Of a stretch of DNA of 64,000 nt, positions 52,881 to 63,105 are shown piece by piece (positions within the stretch are counted from its first letter, which is position 1; each line of letters opens with the position of its first letter). Made by a program: the position numbers and the translations under genes. Source of the stretch: Arthrobacter sp. zg-Y919 (lineage in GTDB: Bacteria > Actinomycetota > Actinomycetes > Actinomycetales > Micrococcaceae). The notes under the pieces were generated by a model, which saw only the letters and a program-made list of their open reading frames with translations, made no database searches and was not told the DNA's origin. The DNA is taken from contig NZ_CP126242.1 of NCBI RefSeq assembly GCF_030142045.1, positions 930,001-994,000 on the forward strand. The letters are read 5' to 3'.

Positions 52881-53896
52881 CCAGCATGACTTTCGGCCGG
52901 GCGATCACCGCCGGCCTGCGGCGCGCAATGGAGCAGGATCCCAAGGTCCTGATTATGGGTGAGGACGTTGGCAAACTCGGCGGCGTCTTCCGGATCACCG
53001 ACGGACTCCAGCAGGACTTCGGGCCGCAGCGGGTGGTGGATACCCCGCTCGCCGAGTCGGGAATCATGGGTACCGCCGTCGGCCTGGCCTTCCGCGGCTA
53101 CCGGCCCGTGGTGGAGATCCAGTTCGACGGGTTCATCTACCCGGCCTTCGACCAGATTGTGTCCCAGGTGGCGAAGATGCATTACCGCACCCGTGGAGCC
53201 GTGAAGCTGCCGCTGACCATCCGTGTTCCGTTCGGCGGCGGCATCGGCTCACCGGAACATCACTCGGAATCACCCGAAGCCTATTTCACCCATACCTCCG
53301 GGCTGCGCGTGATCAGTGTGTCCAATCCCCAGGACGCGTACACGATGATCCAGCAGGCCATCGCCTCCGATGACCCGGTGCTCTACTTCGAACCGAAGCG
53401 CCGCTACCACGTGAAAGGGGAGGTGGATGAGGCCGCAGCCGCGCAGCTGCCCATGGGTGCCGCCCGCGTGGTGAGCGAAGGCAGCGACGTCACGCTGGTG
53501 GCCTACGGGCCGCTTGTTCCCACCGCCCGCGATGCCGCGGTGGCTGCCTCGGATGAGGGAGTCTCCATTGAAGTGATTGACCTGCGGTCGCTGGCGCCCA
53601 TCGATTTCGCCACCGTGGAGGCATCCGTCCGGAAAACCGGCCGGCTGGTGGTCACGCATGAGGCTGCCCAGTCCGGCGGACTCGGTGCCGAGATTGCGGC
53701 CAGCATCACCGAACGCTGCTTCGAGTACCTGGAGCACGCCCCGGTGCGGGTGACGGGTTTCGATATCCCGTATCCGCCGGCCCGGCTCGAATCCCATCAT
53801 CTTCCGGACCTCGACCGGATCCTCGACGGAGTGGACTGCGTCCTGGACCGGCCCAGCTCCCTGTCCGGTGCGGTCTCCGGATCGGCGGCGGGCTGA
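52877..53896 (+). CDS. bkdB: Branched-chain 2-oxoacid dehydrogenase E1 component, beta subunit
   Basis: A 339-residue transketolase-like subunit that completes the E1 heterotetramer. It starts MTSMTFGRAITAGLRRAMEQ, with MGEDVGKLGGVFRITDGL, PFGGGIGSPEHHSESPEAYF and VIDLRSLAPIDFATVEASV as family blocks. ATGA overlap with the alpha gene and TGATG overlap with the E2 gene show tight translational coupling. Confidence 0.93.
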   Translation: MTSMTFGRAITAGLRRAMEQDPKVLIMGEDVGKLGGVFRITDGLQQDFGPQRVVDTPLAESGIMGTAVGLAFRGYRPVVEIQFDGFIYPAFDQIVSQVAKMHYRTRGAVKLPLTIRVPFGGGIGSPEHHSESPEAYFTHTSGLRVISVSNPQDAYTMIQQAIASDDPVLYFEPKRRYHVKGEVDEAAAAQLPMGAARVVSEGSDVTLVAYGPLVPTARDAAVAASDEGVSIEVIDLRSLAPIDFATVEASVRKTGRLVVTHEAAQSGGLGAEIAASITERCFEYLEHAPVRVTGFDIPYPPARLESHHLPDLDRILDGVDCVLDRPSSLSGAVSGSAAG

Positions 53897-55269
53897 TGCT
53901 GCGCGAATTCCGCCTTCCGGATCTGGGGGAGGGGCTCACCGAATCCGAGATCCTGAACTGGCACGTCAATGTGGGGGACAACGTCGAGCTGAACCAGGTA
54001 ATTGCCGATGTGGAGACCGCCAAGGCCATAGTCGAGCTCCCGTCACCGTACGCCGGAATCGTGGCCCGCCTGCACGAACAGGCCGGGACCGTGGTCGAGG
54101 TCGGGTCGCCGATCGTGTCCTTCGAGGTGGCCGCGGGTGCGGACGCGCCCGACGCCGCCGGGGAACCCGTGCCGGGAAAACGGGAGCCGAACCTGGTGGG
54201 CTACGGGGCCATGCCGGATGCCACCGGGCGGCCGGCCCGACGGCGGCGGCCGGCTTCCGGACCCGCACCTGCACCCGCAGCACCACCTGCTCCCGCAGCA
54301 CCACCTGCTCCCGCCGCACCACCTGAACCTGTTCCGTCACCTGTACCCGCACCCGACCCGATGGCCGCACCGTCCCGGGAGCGGCCGCGGTCCACGCCGC
54401 CGGTCCGCAAGCTGGCCCGGGACATGGGGGTGGACCTCACCCAGGTGCAGGGATCGGGACCCGGCGGACTCGTGGTGCGTGCCGACGTCGTCCGCGCTGC
54501 TTCACCGGCGGCTCCACCCGACGCCACCTTGCCGATCACCGGGCCACCGGCGCCGGCAGCAGCGCCGGAACGGGAGGAGCGGATACCGGTCTCAGGCATG
54601 CGGAAGCACACTGCGGCCGCCATGGTCGCGAGTGCCTTTACGGCGCCGCACGCCACTGTCTTCCTCACCGTGGATGTCACTCCCACCATGGACCTGCTGG
54701 CGCGGCTCCGGCAGCAGCCGGCCTTCAACGGGGTGAAGCTGTCCCCGCTGACGCTGGCAGCCAAGGCGGTCTGTCTCGGGGTGCGGCGCTTTCCTGCACT
54801 GAACTCGCGGTGGGACGAGCAGGCGCGGGAAATCATCACTTACAACTACGTGAACCTCGGCATTGCCGCGGCTACGCCGCGCGGGCTGATGGTTCCGAAT
54901 ATCAAGGATGCCCAGACGCTGAGCCTGCACGGACTTGCCACTGCGGTGACGTCGCTGGCGCAGACAGCACGGGACGGGAAAACCCAGCCGGCGGACCTGG
55001 CCGGCGGAACCATCTCCATCTCCAATGTGGGGGTGTTCGGCGTCGACGCCGGAACGCCCATCCTGAATCCCGGTGAAGCAGGCATCCTGGCACTGGGGGC
55101 GGTCCGGCGGCAGCCGTGGGAGTACGAAGGGGCCGTTGCCCTGCGATCGGTGATGACGCTGAGCCTGTCCTTCGACCACCGTTTGGTGGACGGCGAGCAG
55201 GGGGCAGGGTTCCTGGCCGACGTGGGGGCCGTGCTGGCCGAGCCCGCACTGGCGCTCGCCATGGCCTAG
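53896..55269 (+). CDS. bkdC: 2-oxoacid dehydrogenase E2 (dihydrolipoamide acyltransferase)
   Basis: A 457-residue E2 with one lipoyl domain (1-80; lipoyl Lys43 in DVETAKAIVEL), a Pro/Ala-rich linker, an E3-binding domain (about 165-205; PPVRKLARDMGVDLTQVQG), a second linker, and the catalytic acyltransferase domain (about 225-457) with His428 and Asp432 in FDHRLVDGEQGAGF. No E3 gene follows; the dihydrolipoamide dehydrogenase must be encoded elsewhere. A hairpin terminator ends the operon. Confidence 0.93.
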   Translation: MLREFRLPDLGEGLTESEILNWHVNVGDNVELNQVIADVETAKAIVELPSPYAGIVARLHEQAGTVVEVGSPIVSFEVAAGADAPDAAGEPVPGKREPNLVGYGAMPDATGRPARRRRPASGPAPAPAAPPAPAAPPAPAAPPEPVPSPVPAPDPMAAPSRERPRSTPPVRKLARDMGVDLTQVQGSGPGGLVVRADVVRAASPAAPPDATLPITGPPAPAAAPEREERIPVSGMRKHTAAAMVASAFTAPHATVFLTVDVTPTMDLLARLRQQPAFNGVKLSPLTLAAKAVCLGVRRFPALNSRWDEQAREIITYNYVNLGIAAATPRGLMVPNIKDAQTLSLHGLATAVTSLAQTARDGKTQPADLAGGTISISNVGVFGVDAGTPILNPGEAGILALGAVRRQPWEYEGAVALRSVMTLSLSFDHRLVDGEQGAGFLADVGAVLAEPALALAMA

Positions 55270-55286
55270 CCCTGCATTAACGCAGG

Positions 55287-55323
55287 CAGGGCCCGGACCG
55301 GATCAGCTCCGGTACGGGCCCTG
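55287..55323. terminator. Terminator between E2 and a convergent acetyltransferase gene
   Basis: CAGGGCCCG pairs with CGGGCCCTG and CCGGA with TCCGG inside 55287-55323, with a small internal loop. Confidence 0.75.
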
Positions 55324-55348
55324 CTCGTTTGGAACCAGGGTGGGGAGC

Positions 55349-55816
55349 CTAGTTCAGCTCGAGTTCGAGTTCCTTCACGACGGCGCCGCGGGCATTCGCG
55401 AAGCCCTGCGTTTCACCGATGACGGTGAAGCCGTATTTCTCCAGGATGCGGATGGAGCTGGCGTTGTCCGCAACGGCGCGTGCGCGGATGGGACGTTCGG
55501 TGAACTCTTCGAGGAAGAGCCCCACCGCCGCGGTGGTCAGGCCCTGGCCCCAGTGCTCCTTGTCGATCCAGTAGCTGATCTCGGGGATGTCCCCATCCCG
55601 GTAGGCGAGGATGCTGCCTACCACCTCGCCGTCCGCCACGATGGTGCGCACGGTGATGGCCGGGTCATTGAGGATGCTCTGCCAGTGATGGTCAAAAACG
55701 CCGCGGTCCGCCGGGTTCTTGGCACTGAACGCAGCCATATGGTTGGCACTCGGGTCCAGCTGGTGGGAGAAGAACTCCTCCAGGTCGGCGGGAACTACGG
55801 CACGAAGCTCAATCAC
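55349..55816 (-). CDS. GNAT-family N-acetyltransferase (RimJ/RimL-like)
   Basis: A 155-residue GNAT domain: motif A region ISYWIDKEHWGQGLTTAAVGL and motif B ASIRILEKYGFTVIGE (read as NASSIRILEKYGF) are clear, and LRAVVPADLEEFFSHQLDP opens the domain. GTG at 55816 is chosen since domain similarity starts there; an upstream ATG at 55906 would add 30 residues that overlap the TetR gene. The substrate is unknown. Confidence 0.8.
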   Translation of the reverse strand: MIELRAVVPADLEEFFSHQLDPSANHMAAFSAKNPADRGVFDHHWQSILNDPAITVRTIVADGEVVGSILAYRDGDIPEISYWIDKEHWGQGLTTAAVGLFLEEFTERPIRARAVADNASSIRILEKYGFTVIGETQGFANARGAVVKELELELN

Positions 55817-55881
55817 GGCAGGTCTTTCTGCTCGGGGGGGGTGGAGTTCAACCTGCCGGGAAGGGCCGGCAGGACTTGCAG

Positions 55882-56511
55882 CTACTGGGCGTTCAACGCC
55901 GCCCACGCCATTCTATCGAGCAGCGAACGCAGCTTTGCCGTGTCACGGGCGCTTGTGCTCCCGTGGACGGAATGGGACGTGGAATTGATCAGGCCGAAGA
56001 TGCCCTGCGCCCGGCGGCGCAGCAGCGGAAGGTCGGAGCCCGGATGCAGAGCGGACAAGGCATCCACCCAGACCTCTACATACTGGCGCTGCAGCGAGCG
56101 GACCCGCCGCTCATCGTTTTCGGGCAGGCTGCCGAGATCCCGGTCCTGGACCCGGATCACGTCCGCCTGTCGGAGGGCGAAGTCGACCTGGAATTCCACC
56201 AGGCCGCGCAGTGCGATTTCCGGTGTCGCTGATTCGGCGACCACCGCCTTCCCGCCCTCGAGCAGATCCTGGCTGACTCCGATCAGCAGGGCGGAGAGCA
56301 CCGCGGGCTTGCCGCTGAAGTGCCGGTACACCGCCGGTCCGCTGACACCTGCGGCGGCGCCGAGCTCCTCAATGGAGACCCCGTTGTAGCCGCGCTCGGC
56401 AAAGAGAGCCGCGGCGGCGTCGAGCATCGCTGCCCGCCGTGAGGCTTTCGCCTGGCTGCGGCCCGTTATCCGGACCGCGTCATTAGCTGCTTGGTCACTT
56501 GCTACGTCCAT
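55882..56511 (-). CDS. TetR-family transcriptional regulator
   Basis: A 209-residue repressor with an N-terminal helix-turn-helix (AALFAERGYNGVSIEELGAA, then GVSGPAVYRHFSGKPAVL) and a helical ligand-binding domain. ATG at 56511 follows AGGAGGG; an in-frame ATG at 56538 lies upstream of that site. It is divergent from the acyl-CoA carboxylase operon and the region between contains two copies of an operator-like palindrome, so it probably represses that operon and itself. Confidence 0.92.
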   Translation of the reverse strand: MDVASDQAANDAVRITGRSQAKASRRAAMLDAAAALFAERGYNGVSIEELGAAAGVSGPAVYRHFSGKPAVLSALLIGVSQDLLEGGKAVVAESATPEIALRGLVEFQVDFALRQADVIRVQDRDLGSLPENDERRVRSLQRQYVEVWVDALSALHPGSDLPLLRRRAQGIFGLINSTSHSVHGSTSARDTAKLRSLLDRMAWAALNAQ

Positions 56512-56564
56512 TCCCACCCTCCTGATTGGATCGCGCATTTATCCCCATTGTGGTGGACACCTCA

Positions 56565-56607
56565 GTTATTAACCAATAACCTGACTTGGGTTAGGGGTTA
56601 TTAACCC
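56565..56607. promoter_or_regulatory. Twin operator between TetR gene and carboxylase operon
   Basis: GTTATTAACCAATAAC (56565-56580) and GGGTTATTAACCC (56595-56607) share the palindromic core GTTATTAAC; the two cores start at 56565 and 56597, 32 bp apart, about three helical turns. The sites lie 40-80 bp before the carboxylase start codon. Confidence 0.7.
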
Positions 56608-56647
56608 AGCTTAGTGCACGGTTATCCCTCGCCACTGTTGCAGAAAG

Positions 56648-58258
56648 ATGTCAATGGAGACACTGAAATCCGGGCTGGACACAGCTGCGGCGTCCTTTAT
56701 GGAAAACACCGCGGCGCAGCAGGCCCTGGCACAAGAGCTGCGCGGGCGGCTGGCCGCGGCCGCCGTCGGCGGACCGGAGCTGTCCCGCGAGCGGCACACG
56801 GCACGGGGAAAACTGCTGCCCCGGGAGCGCGTTGCCCGGCTGCTGGACGAGGGCAGCCCCTTCCTGGAGGTCGCGCCGCTGGCCGCCACCGACATGTACG
56901 ACGGCGAGTGCCCCGGAGCGGGCCTGATCGCCGGCATCGGACTGGTGCAGGGCCGCCAGGTGATGGTCCTGTCCAATGACGCCACGGTCAAGGGCGGCAC
57001 CTACTATCCAATGACCGTCAAAAAGCACCTGCGGGCCCAGGAAATTGCCTTGGAGAACCGGCTGCCGTGCATTTATCTCGTTGACTCCGGTGGAGCTTTC
57101 CTGCCCCGCCAGGATGAGGTGTTTCCCGACCGGGAGCATTTCGGCCGGATTTTCTTCAACCAGGCACAAATGTCCGCCGCGAAAATTCCGCAGGTCGCCG
57201 CCGTCCTCGGTTCCTGCACCGCGGGCGGTGCCTACGTTCCCGCGATGAGCGATGAAACCGTGATTGTGCGCAACCAGGGCACCATCTTCCTGGGCGGTCC
57301 GCCGCTGGTCAAAGCTGCCATCGGCGAGATCGTGACCGCGGAGGAGCTGGGCGGCGGAGACATCCACTCACGCATCAGCGGGGTCACCGACCACCTGGCC
57401 GAGAATGACACCCACGCCCTGGAGATCGTCCGCAGCATCGTGGAGACGTTTCCCCGGCAGGACCCCGTGATGGACCTGGCCGAGGTCCGGCCGCCGGCCT
57501 ATGACCCGGAGGAAATCTACGGCGTCGTGCCCACCGATCTGCAGACCCCGTACGACGTGCGCGAACTGATTGCCCGCTTGGTGGACGCCAGCGAGTTCCA
57601 CGAGTTCAAGAAGGAGTACGGCACCACCCTGGTGACCGGATTCGCCCGGCTGCACGGCCACCGGATCGGCATCGTGGCAAACAACGGGGTGCTGTTCAGC
57701 GAATCCGCACTCAAGGGCGCCCACTTCATTGAGCTGTGCGACCAGCGCGGCATCCCCCTGGTCTTCCTCCAGAACATCTCCGGCTTCATGGTGGGCCGGG
57801 ACTATGAAGCCGGCGGCATCGCCAAGAACGGCGCCAAGATGGTCACCGCCGTCGCCACCTGCAGGGTTCCCAAGCTGACGGTGGTGGTGGGCGGATCCTT
57901 CGGGGCCGGCAACTACTCCATGTGCGGACGCGCCTACTCGCCGCGTTTCCTGTGGATGTGGCCGGCGGCCCGGATCTCCGTGATGGGCGGCGCCCAGGCC
58001 TCCTCGGTCCTGGCCACCGTCAAGCGGGACCAGATTGAGGGCCGCGGCGGGGAATGGTCCGCCGAGGAAGAGGAAGCGTTCCGGGCTCCCATCCGCGAAA
58101 CCTATGAAACCCAGGGCAACCCGTATTACTCGACGGCCCGGCTCTGGGACGACGGCATCATCGACCCCCTCGATACCCGCACCGTCCTGGGCCTGGCCCT
58201 GGACGTCTGCGCCAATGCGCCTCTGCCGGAGACTTCCTTCGGCCTGTTCCGGATGTGA
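56648..58258 (+). CDS. accD1: Acyl-CoA carboxylase carboxyltransferase (beta) subunit, methylcrotonyl-CoA type
   Basis: A 536-residue carboxyltransferase of the crotonase fold. The N-terminal half contains [20 protein letters not shown], and [20 protein letters not shown], typical of 3-methylcrotonyl-CoA carboxylase beta subunits; the C-terminal half has the [20 protein letters not shown] block. It would move CO2 from biotin to the acyl-CoA. First gene of a long operon; the biotin subunit gene follows after 6 bp. ATG at 56654 (two codons later) is also possible. Confidence 0.93.
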   Translation: MSMETLKSGLDTAAASFMENTAAQQALAQELRGRLAAAAVGGPELSRERHTARGKLLPRERVARLLDEGSPFLEVAPLAATDMYDGECPGAGLIAGIGLVQGRQVMVLSNDATVKGGTYYPMTVKKHLRAQEIALENRLPCIYLVDSGGAFLPRQDEVFPDREHFGRIFFNQAQMSAAKIPQVAAVLGSCTAGGAYVPAMSDETVIVRNQGTIFLGGPPLVKAAIGEIVTAEELGGGDIHSRISGVTDHLAENDTHALEIVRSIVETFPRQDPVMDLAEVRPPAYDPEEIYGVVPTDLQTPYDVRELIARLVDASEFHEFKKEYGTTLVTGFARLHGHRIGIVANNGVLFSESALKGAHFIELCDQRGIPLVFLQNISGFMVGRDYEAGGIAKNGAKMVTAVATCRVPKLTVVVGGSFGAGNYSMCGRAYSPRFLWMWPAARISVMGGAQASSVLATVKRDQIEGRGGEWSAEEEEAFRAPIRETYETQGNPYYSTARLWDDGIIDPLDTRTVLGLALDVCANAPLPETSFGLFRM

Positions 58259-58264
58259 GCGACT

Positions 58265-60451
58265 ATGACCCCGCAGCCCTATAACGCCGCACCGCTCTTC
58301 GACACTGTCCTCGTCGCGAACCGCGGTGAAATCGCCTGCCGCGTGATCCGCACCCTGCGGGCGCTGGGGATCCGTTCGGTGGCCGTCTACAGCGACGACG
58401 ACGCCGGTGCCCGCCATGTGCGTGAGGCCGACGTCGCGGTCCGGCTCGGCCCGGCGCCGGCGCGGCAGAGCTACCTGTCCGTGGACGCCGTCCTGGCCGC
58501 CTGCCGCAGCACCGGAGCGCAGGCGGTACACCCCGGATACGGCTTCCTGAGCGAAAACGCCGATTTCGCCTCCGCCCTGGCGGACGCCGGGATCACCTTC
58601 ATCGGCCCGCCCGTAGGCTCGCTCGAGCTGATGGGGGACAAGATCTCCGCCAAGAACCATGTGAAGGCCCACGGGGTGCCGGTGGTCCCGGGCATTGCGG
58701 AACCGGGCCTGGACGATGCCCGGCTGCGGGAGGCAGCGGCCGGCGTCGGCTATCCCCTCCTGATCAAACCGTCGGCCGGCGGCGGCGGAAAAGGCATGCA
58801 GGCAGTGCTGGCGCCCGAAGACCTGCCGGCGGCACTGCAGACCGCCCGGCGGGTCGCGGCCTCGGCCTTCGGCGACGACACGCTGTTCCTGGAGCGGCTG
58901 ATTGCCTCACCCCGGCATATCGAGGTGCAGATCCTCGCGGACACGCACGGGAACGTGATCCATCTGGGGGAGCGGGAGTGCTCCCTGCAGCGCCGGCACC
59001 AGAAGGTCATCGAGGAGGCACCTTCGGTGCTGCTGGACGCCGCCACCCGGGAGCGCATCGGCGAGGCCGCCTGCAACGCCGCCCGGTCCGTGGACTACAC
59101 CGGCGCCGGCACCGTGGAGTTCCTGGTCTCCGACGCCGCTCCCGACGAGTTCTTCTTTATGGAGATGAACACCCGCCTCCAGGTGGAACACCCGGTCACC
59201 GAAATGGTCACGGGAGTGGACCTGGTCGCCGAGCAGGTCCGGATTTCCGCTGGGCATCCGCTGTCCCTCAAGCAGGAGGACGTGGTCCTCACCGGGCATG
59301 CGGTGGAAGCCCGGATCTACGCCGAGGACCCGCAGCGGGACTTCCTGCCGACGTCGGGGTCCGTGCAGTGGCTGCGGGAGCCCGTTGGCGAGGGCATCCG
59401 CGTGGACTCCTCGCTGCTGCCCGGGCTGGCCGTCTCCTCGAGCTATGACCCGATGCTGGCCAAGGTCATTGCCTGGGGTCCGGACCGAGCCGCCGCGCTG
59501 ACCCGCCTGGACACCGCGCTCGCGGATACGGCCGTGCTGGGCATCGGAACCAACGTGGAATACCTCCGGCTGCTGCTGGCCGATCCCGATGTGAGGGCCG
59601 GACGGCTGGACACCACCCTGATCGAACGGCGGCTGCCCGGGCTGAAGTTCCGGTCCCCGCAGCTGCCCGAGTTCGCCGCCGCCGCGCTGCTGTATCTGCA
59701 GCGCTTGGCCGTGGCAGGCGCGGGTGCGGGCACGGGGTCGCCCTGGCGGCGGGCGGACGGCTGGCGGATCGGCGGCAGCGGCGCCGGCGGTCCGGACGGG
59801 CAGGGAAATGCCGGCGGGGCGCCCCTGCATCTGGTGTTCGCCGCCCCCGTACCGGACGGCGACGACGTCAGCGTGAGCGTGACCGGCACTGCCGCACAGG
59901 CGACGGTACGGATCGGTGGGACCGTGCACAGGGCGGCCCTGCTGGGCGGAACCGGGACCGCGTCAGAGGCACGCGTACGCCTCACCCTGGACGGCGTCCT
60001 GCATTCCTTCACGGCTGCCACCGAACCGGACACCGGTGCCTTCTGGCTGGCAGGTGCGAGCGCCGGGGAACTGTTCACCGTGCGCCTGCGGCTGCGCAGC
60101 CGCCGGGAACAGCTGGACCGCTCCACCGCGGCGGCCGGCCGGGAAGCGGGCGAAGCCGACCCGGTGGTGCGCTCGCCGATGCCAGGAACCGTGGTGGCCG
60201 TAGCCGTGGCGGACGGTACCCGCGTGCTGGCCGGAGCGCCGCTGCTCAGTGTGGAGGCCATGAAGATGGAACACCAGCTGCGGGCTCCGATGGACGGCAT
60301 TGTCCATCTCAGCCTGAAACCCGGAGACCTGGTGAAAGCCGACCAGGTCCTCGCAACACTCATACCGGAGCCCGCATCCGGCACCACAGTCCCCACCGAC
60401 CCGCACACCGAGCCCCACACCGAGCAAGGAGCAGACCATGCCCGACTTTGA
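58265..60451 (+). CDS. accA1: Acyl-CoA carboxylase biotin-carrying (alpha) subunit
   Basis: A 728-residue fusion of biotin carboxylase (1-450: [20 protein letters not shown], the ATP loop [10 protein letters not shown] and [18 protein letters not shown]) and a C-terminal biotinyl carrier domain (about 635-705) with biotin-accepting Lys667 in EAMKMEHQL. The middle region (about 480-630) is the BT-like domain that binds the beta subunit. The length fits methylcrotonyl-CoA carboxylase alpha. Its last 14 bp overlap the acyl-CoA dehydrogenase gene. Confidence 0.94.
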   Translation: MTPQPYNAAPLFDTVLVANRGEIACRVIRTLRALGIRSVAVYSDDDAGARHVREADVAVRLGPAPARQSYLSVDAVLAACRSTGAQAVHPGYGFLSENADFASALADAGITFIGPPVGSLELMGDKISAKNHVKAHGVPVVPGIAEPGLDDARLREAAAGVGYPLLIKPSAGGGGKGMQAVLAPEDLPAALQTARRVAASAFGDDTLFLERLIASPRHIEVQILADTHGNVIHLGERECSLQRRHQKVIEEAPSVLLDAATRERIGEAACNAARSVDYTGAGTVEFLVSDAAPDEFFFMEMNTRLQVEHPVTEMVTGVDLVAEQVRISAGHPLSLKQEDVVLTGHAVEARIYAEDPQRDFLPTSGSVQWLREPVGEGIRVDSSLLPGLAVSSSYDPMLAKVIAWGPDRAAALTRLDTALADTAVLGIGTNVEYLRLLLADPDVRAGRLDTTLIERRLPGLKFRSPQLPEFAAAALLYLQRLAVAGAGAGTGSPWRRADGWRIGGSGAGGPDGQGNAGGAPLHLVFAAPVPDGDDVSVSVTGTAAQATVRIGGTVHRAALLGGTGTASEARVRLTLDGVLHSFTAATEPDTGAFWLAGASAGELFTVRLRLRSRREQLDRSTAAAGREAGEADPVVRSPMPGTVVAVAVADGTRVLAGAPLLSVEAMKMEHQLRAPMDGIVHLSLKPGDLVKADQVLATLIPEPASGTTVPTDPHTEPHTEQGADHARL

Positions 60452-61601
60452 ACTCAGCGAGGAATACCAGGATCTCTCCGATACGGTGCGCGACTTCGCC
60501 GACGAAGTCATTGCCCCCGTGTCCGCCCAGCACGACGCGGAACATAGCTTCCCGTACAAGGTGATCTCCCAGATGGGGGAGATGGGACTGTTCGGGCTGC
60601 CCTTCCCGGAGGAGTACGGCGGAATGGGCGGGGACTACTTCGCCCTCGCGCTCGCACTCGAGCAGATTGCCCGTGTGGACCAGTCCGTGGCCATCACCCT
60701 GGAAGCCGGGGTGTCCTTGGGTGCCATGCCCATCTACCGGTTCGGCAACGAAGAGCAGAAGCAGCAGTGGCTGCCCCTGCTGGCCAGCGGTGAAGCGCTC
60801 GCCGGGTTCGGCCTCACCGAACGCGAGGCAGGTTCCGACGCCGGCGGCACCAAGACCACCGCCCGGCTCGAGGACGGGCAGTGGGTGATCAACGGCAGCA
60901 AGGAGTTCATCACCAACTCCGGCACGGACATCACCCGCCTGGTGACGGTCACCGCCGTCACGGATACCGTCACGGAACCGGACGGTTCGGTGCGGAAGCT
61001 GATCTCGACCATCCTGGTGCCTACCGAAACCCCGGGCTTCACGGCCGAAAAACCGTACAACAAGGTGGGGTGGAATGCCTCCGACACGCATCCACTGACG
61101 CTCACCGACGTCCGGGTGCCCGAAGCCAACCTGCTGGGTGCCCGCGGCCGGGGCTTCGCGAACTTCCTCCAGATCCTGGACGAGGGCCGCATCGCCATCG
61201 CGGCCCTGGCCACCGGTGCCGCGCAGGGGTGCGTGGACGAGTCCCTGCGCTACGCCAAGGAACGCGAGGCCTTCGGAGCGGCCATCGGCACCTATCAGTC
61301 CATCTCCTTCAAGATTGCGCGCATGCAGGCCCGGGCGCACACCGCCCGGCTGGCTTATTACGACGCCGCCGCCCGCATGCTGGCCGGCCGCCCGTTCAAG
61401 ACGCAGGCCGCCATCGCCAAGATGGTGGCTGGGGAAGCAGCCATGGACAACGCCCGTGACGCCACGCAGATCTTCGGCGGCTATGGCTTCATCAACGAGT
61501 TCCCCGTGGCCCGCCACTACCGCGATTCCAAGATCCTCGAAATCGGCGAGGGCACTACTGAGGTGCAGCTGATGCTGATTGCCCGCAGTATGGGCCTGTG
61601 A
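60438..61601 (+). CDS. Acyl-CoA dehydrogenase of the leucine/branched-chain cluster
   Basis: A 387-residue FAD enzyme. [19 protein letters not shown] is the first family signature, and the second, [20 protein letters not shown], leads to [11 protein letters not shown]. The Glu in EGT sits where medium- and short-chain enzymes have their catalytic base, while classic isovaleryl-CoA dehydrogenases carry Gly or Ala there, so 2-methyl-branched or short acyl-CoAs are equally possible substrates. In mycobacteria the gene at this position is fadE19. It overlaps the biotin subunit gene. Confidence 0.9.
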   Translation: MPDFELSEEYQDLSDTVRDFADEVIAPVSAQHDAEHSFPYKVISQMGEMGLFGLPFPEEYGGMGGDYFALALALEQIARVDQSVAITLEAGVSLGAMPIYRFGNEEQKQQWLPLLASGEALAGFGLTEREAGSDAGGTKTTARLEDGQWVINGSKEFITNSGTDITRLVTVTAVTDTVTEPDGSVRKLISTILVPTETPGFTAEKPYNKVGWNASDTHPLTLTDVRVPEANLLGARGRGFANFLQILDEGRIAIAALATGAAQGCVDESLRYAKEREAFGAAIGTYQSISFKIARMQARAHTARLAYYDAAARMLAGRPFKTQAAIAKMVAGEAAMDNARDATQIFGGYGFINEFPVARHYRDSKILEIGEGTTEVQLMLIARSMGL

Positions 61602-61613
61602 CAGGAGACAGCC

Positions 61614-61649
61614 ATGGACCTCACTGAGCAGGAACGGACAAAGCCATGA
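61614..61649 (+). CDS. Possible 11-codon leader peptide coupled to the CoA-transferase gene
   Basis: ATG with AGGAGA 6 bp upstream opens an 11-residue frame, [11 protein letters not shown], whose TGA overlaps the next gene's start as ATGA. It is too short to recognise; translation would deliver ribosomes to the CoA-transferase start, which has only a weak ribosome site of its own. Confidence 0.35.
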   Translation: MDLTEQERTKP

Positions 61650-62431
61650 TCAACAAGGTGTACCCCGATGCGGCCGCCGCCGTCGCCGACATCCCGGACG
61701 GCGCTTCACTGGCTGTGGGCGGCTTCGGTCTCTGCGGCATCCCGGTGGCGCTGATCGACGCGCTGCATAACGCCGGCACCACCGGCCTGGAGACCGTGAG
61801 CAACAACTGCGGCGTGGATGACTGGGGTCTGGGCCGGCTGCTCGCCGACCACCGGATCAGGCGCACCACGAGCTCCTACGTGGGCGAGAACAAGGAATTC
61901 GCCCGCCAGTTCCTGGCCGGGGAGCTGGAAGTGGTCCTCACCCCGCAGGGCACCCTCGCCGAGAAGCTGCGCGCCGGCGGCGCGGGCATCCCCGCGTTCT
62001 ATACCCCTGCCGGAGTGGGCACCCAGGTGTCCGACGGCGGCCTGCCGCAGAAGTACGACGCCGAGGGTGGCGTGGCGCTGGCCTCAGCACCGAAGGAGGT
62101 CCGCAGCTTCGGCGGCGCGGACTACGTGCTGGAGGAATCCCTGACACCGGACTTCGCCCTGGTCCACGCAGCCAAGGGGGACCGGCACGGCAACCTGGTG
62201 TTCCACGCGGCCGCCATGAACTTCAACCCGCTCTGCGCCATGGCCGGGCGGATCACCATTGCCGAGGTCGAGGAACTGGTGGAACCCGGGGAGCTGGACC
62301 CCGAACACATCCACGTTCCGGGAATCTTCGTGCAGCGGGTAGTCCTGGCCCCCGCCGGCGAGAAGCGCATTGAAAAGCGGACGGTCACGGCCGCCGCCGA
62401 CGACGGCACCAACGGAAGCAAGGAGGGCTGA
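61646..62431 (+). CDS. scoA: 3-oxoacid CoA-transferase, subunit A
   Basis: Moves CoA from succinyl-CoA to acetoacetate. The 261-residue subunit has the glycine-rich motif [21 protein letters not shown] and [16 protein letters not shown], both typical of alpha subunits. It is followed after 1 bp by subunit B, and together they would convert acetoacetate released by the lyase to acetoacetyl-CoA. Confidence 0.93.
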   Translation: MINKVYPDAAAAVADIPDGASLAVGGFGLCGIPVALIDALHNAGTTGLETVSNNCGVDDWGLGRLLADHRIRRTTSSYVGENKEFARQFLAGELEVVLTPQGTLAEKLRAGGAGIPAFYTPAGVGTQVSDGGLPQKYDAEGGVALASAPKEVRSFGGADYVLEESLTPDFALVHAAKGDRHGNLVFHAAAMNFNPLCAMAGRITIAEVEELVEPGELDPEHIHVPGIFVQRVVLAPAGEKRIEKRTVTAAADDGTNGSKEG

Positions 62432-62432
62432 G

Positions 62433-63074
62433 ATGGCACTGACCCGCCAGGAACTGGCCGCCCGGGTCGCCCGGGAACTGCACGACGGCCAATACGTGAA
62501 CCTGGGCATCGGCATGCCCACCCTGATTCCCAACTACATCCCCGAGGGGGTGGAAGTGGTGCTGCACTCCGAAAACGGCATCCTCGGCGTCGGGCCGTAT
62601 CCCACCGAAGAGCAGCTGGATCCGGACCTGATCAATGCCGGTAAGGAAACCGTCACCGTGAACAGTGGTGCCTCCTTCTTCGACTCCGGTGCGTCGTTCG
62701 GCATGGTGCGCGGCGGGCATGTGGATGTTGCCGTTCTGGGCGCCATGGAAGTGGCGGCGAACGGCGACCTGGCCAACTGGATGGTGCCCGGGAAGATGGT
62801 CAAGGGCATGGGTGGGGCCATGGACCTGGTGTTCGGTGCCAAGCGGGTGATCGTGATGATGGAACATCTCGACCGGACGGGCCAGCCCAAGATCGTGCGC
62901 GAATGTTCCCTGCCGCTGACCGGAAAGGGATGCGTGGACCTGATCGTCACCGACCTGGCCGTGATCGAGGTGGGGCCCGAGGGGCTGGTGCTGCGCGAGA
63001 CCGCCCCCGGCGTCAGCGTCGAGGACGTGGTTGCGGGCACCGGTGCGCCGCTGGAGGTGTCCCTTGACGTATGA
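62433..63074 (+). CDS. scoB: 3-oxoacid CoA-transferase, subunit B
   Basis: A 213-residue catalytic subunit. The active-site Glu is in [16 protein letters not shown], preceded by [21 protein letters not shown] at 62433 follows AGGAGGG; the longer open frame begins inside scoA. The end overlaps one possible TTG start of the hydratase gene. Confidence 0.94.
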   Translation: MALTRQELAARVARELHDGQYVNLGIGMPTLIPNYIPEGVEVVLHSENGILGVGPYPTEEQLDPDLINAGKETVTVNSGASFFDSGASFGMVRGGHVDVAVLGAMEVAANGDLANWMVPGKMVKGMGGAMDLVFGAKRVIVMMEHLDRTGQPKIVRECSLPLTGKGCVDLIVTDLAVIEVGPEGLVLRETAPGVSVEDVVAGTGAPLEVSLDV

Positions 63075-63105
63075 GGAGCCCGACGCCGGCACCGAGGAAG
63101 TGGCG

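Noticed and set aside
55270-55348. E3 (dihydrolipoamide dehydrogenase) gene in the bkd operon
   Set aside because: A terminator follows E2 immediately and the next gene is a convergent acetyltransferase; no flavoprotein disulfide reductase is present in the window.
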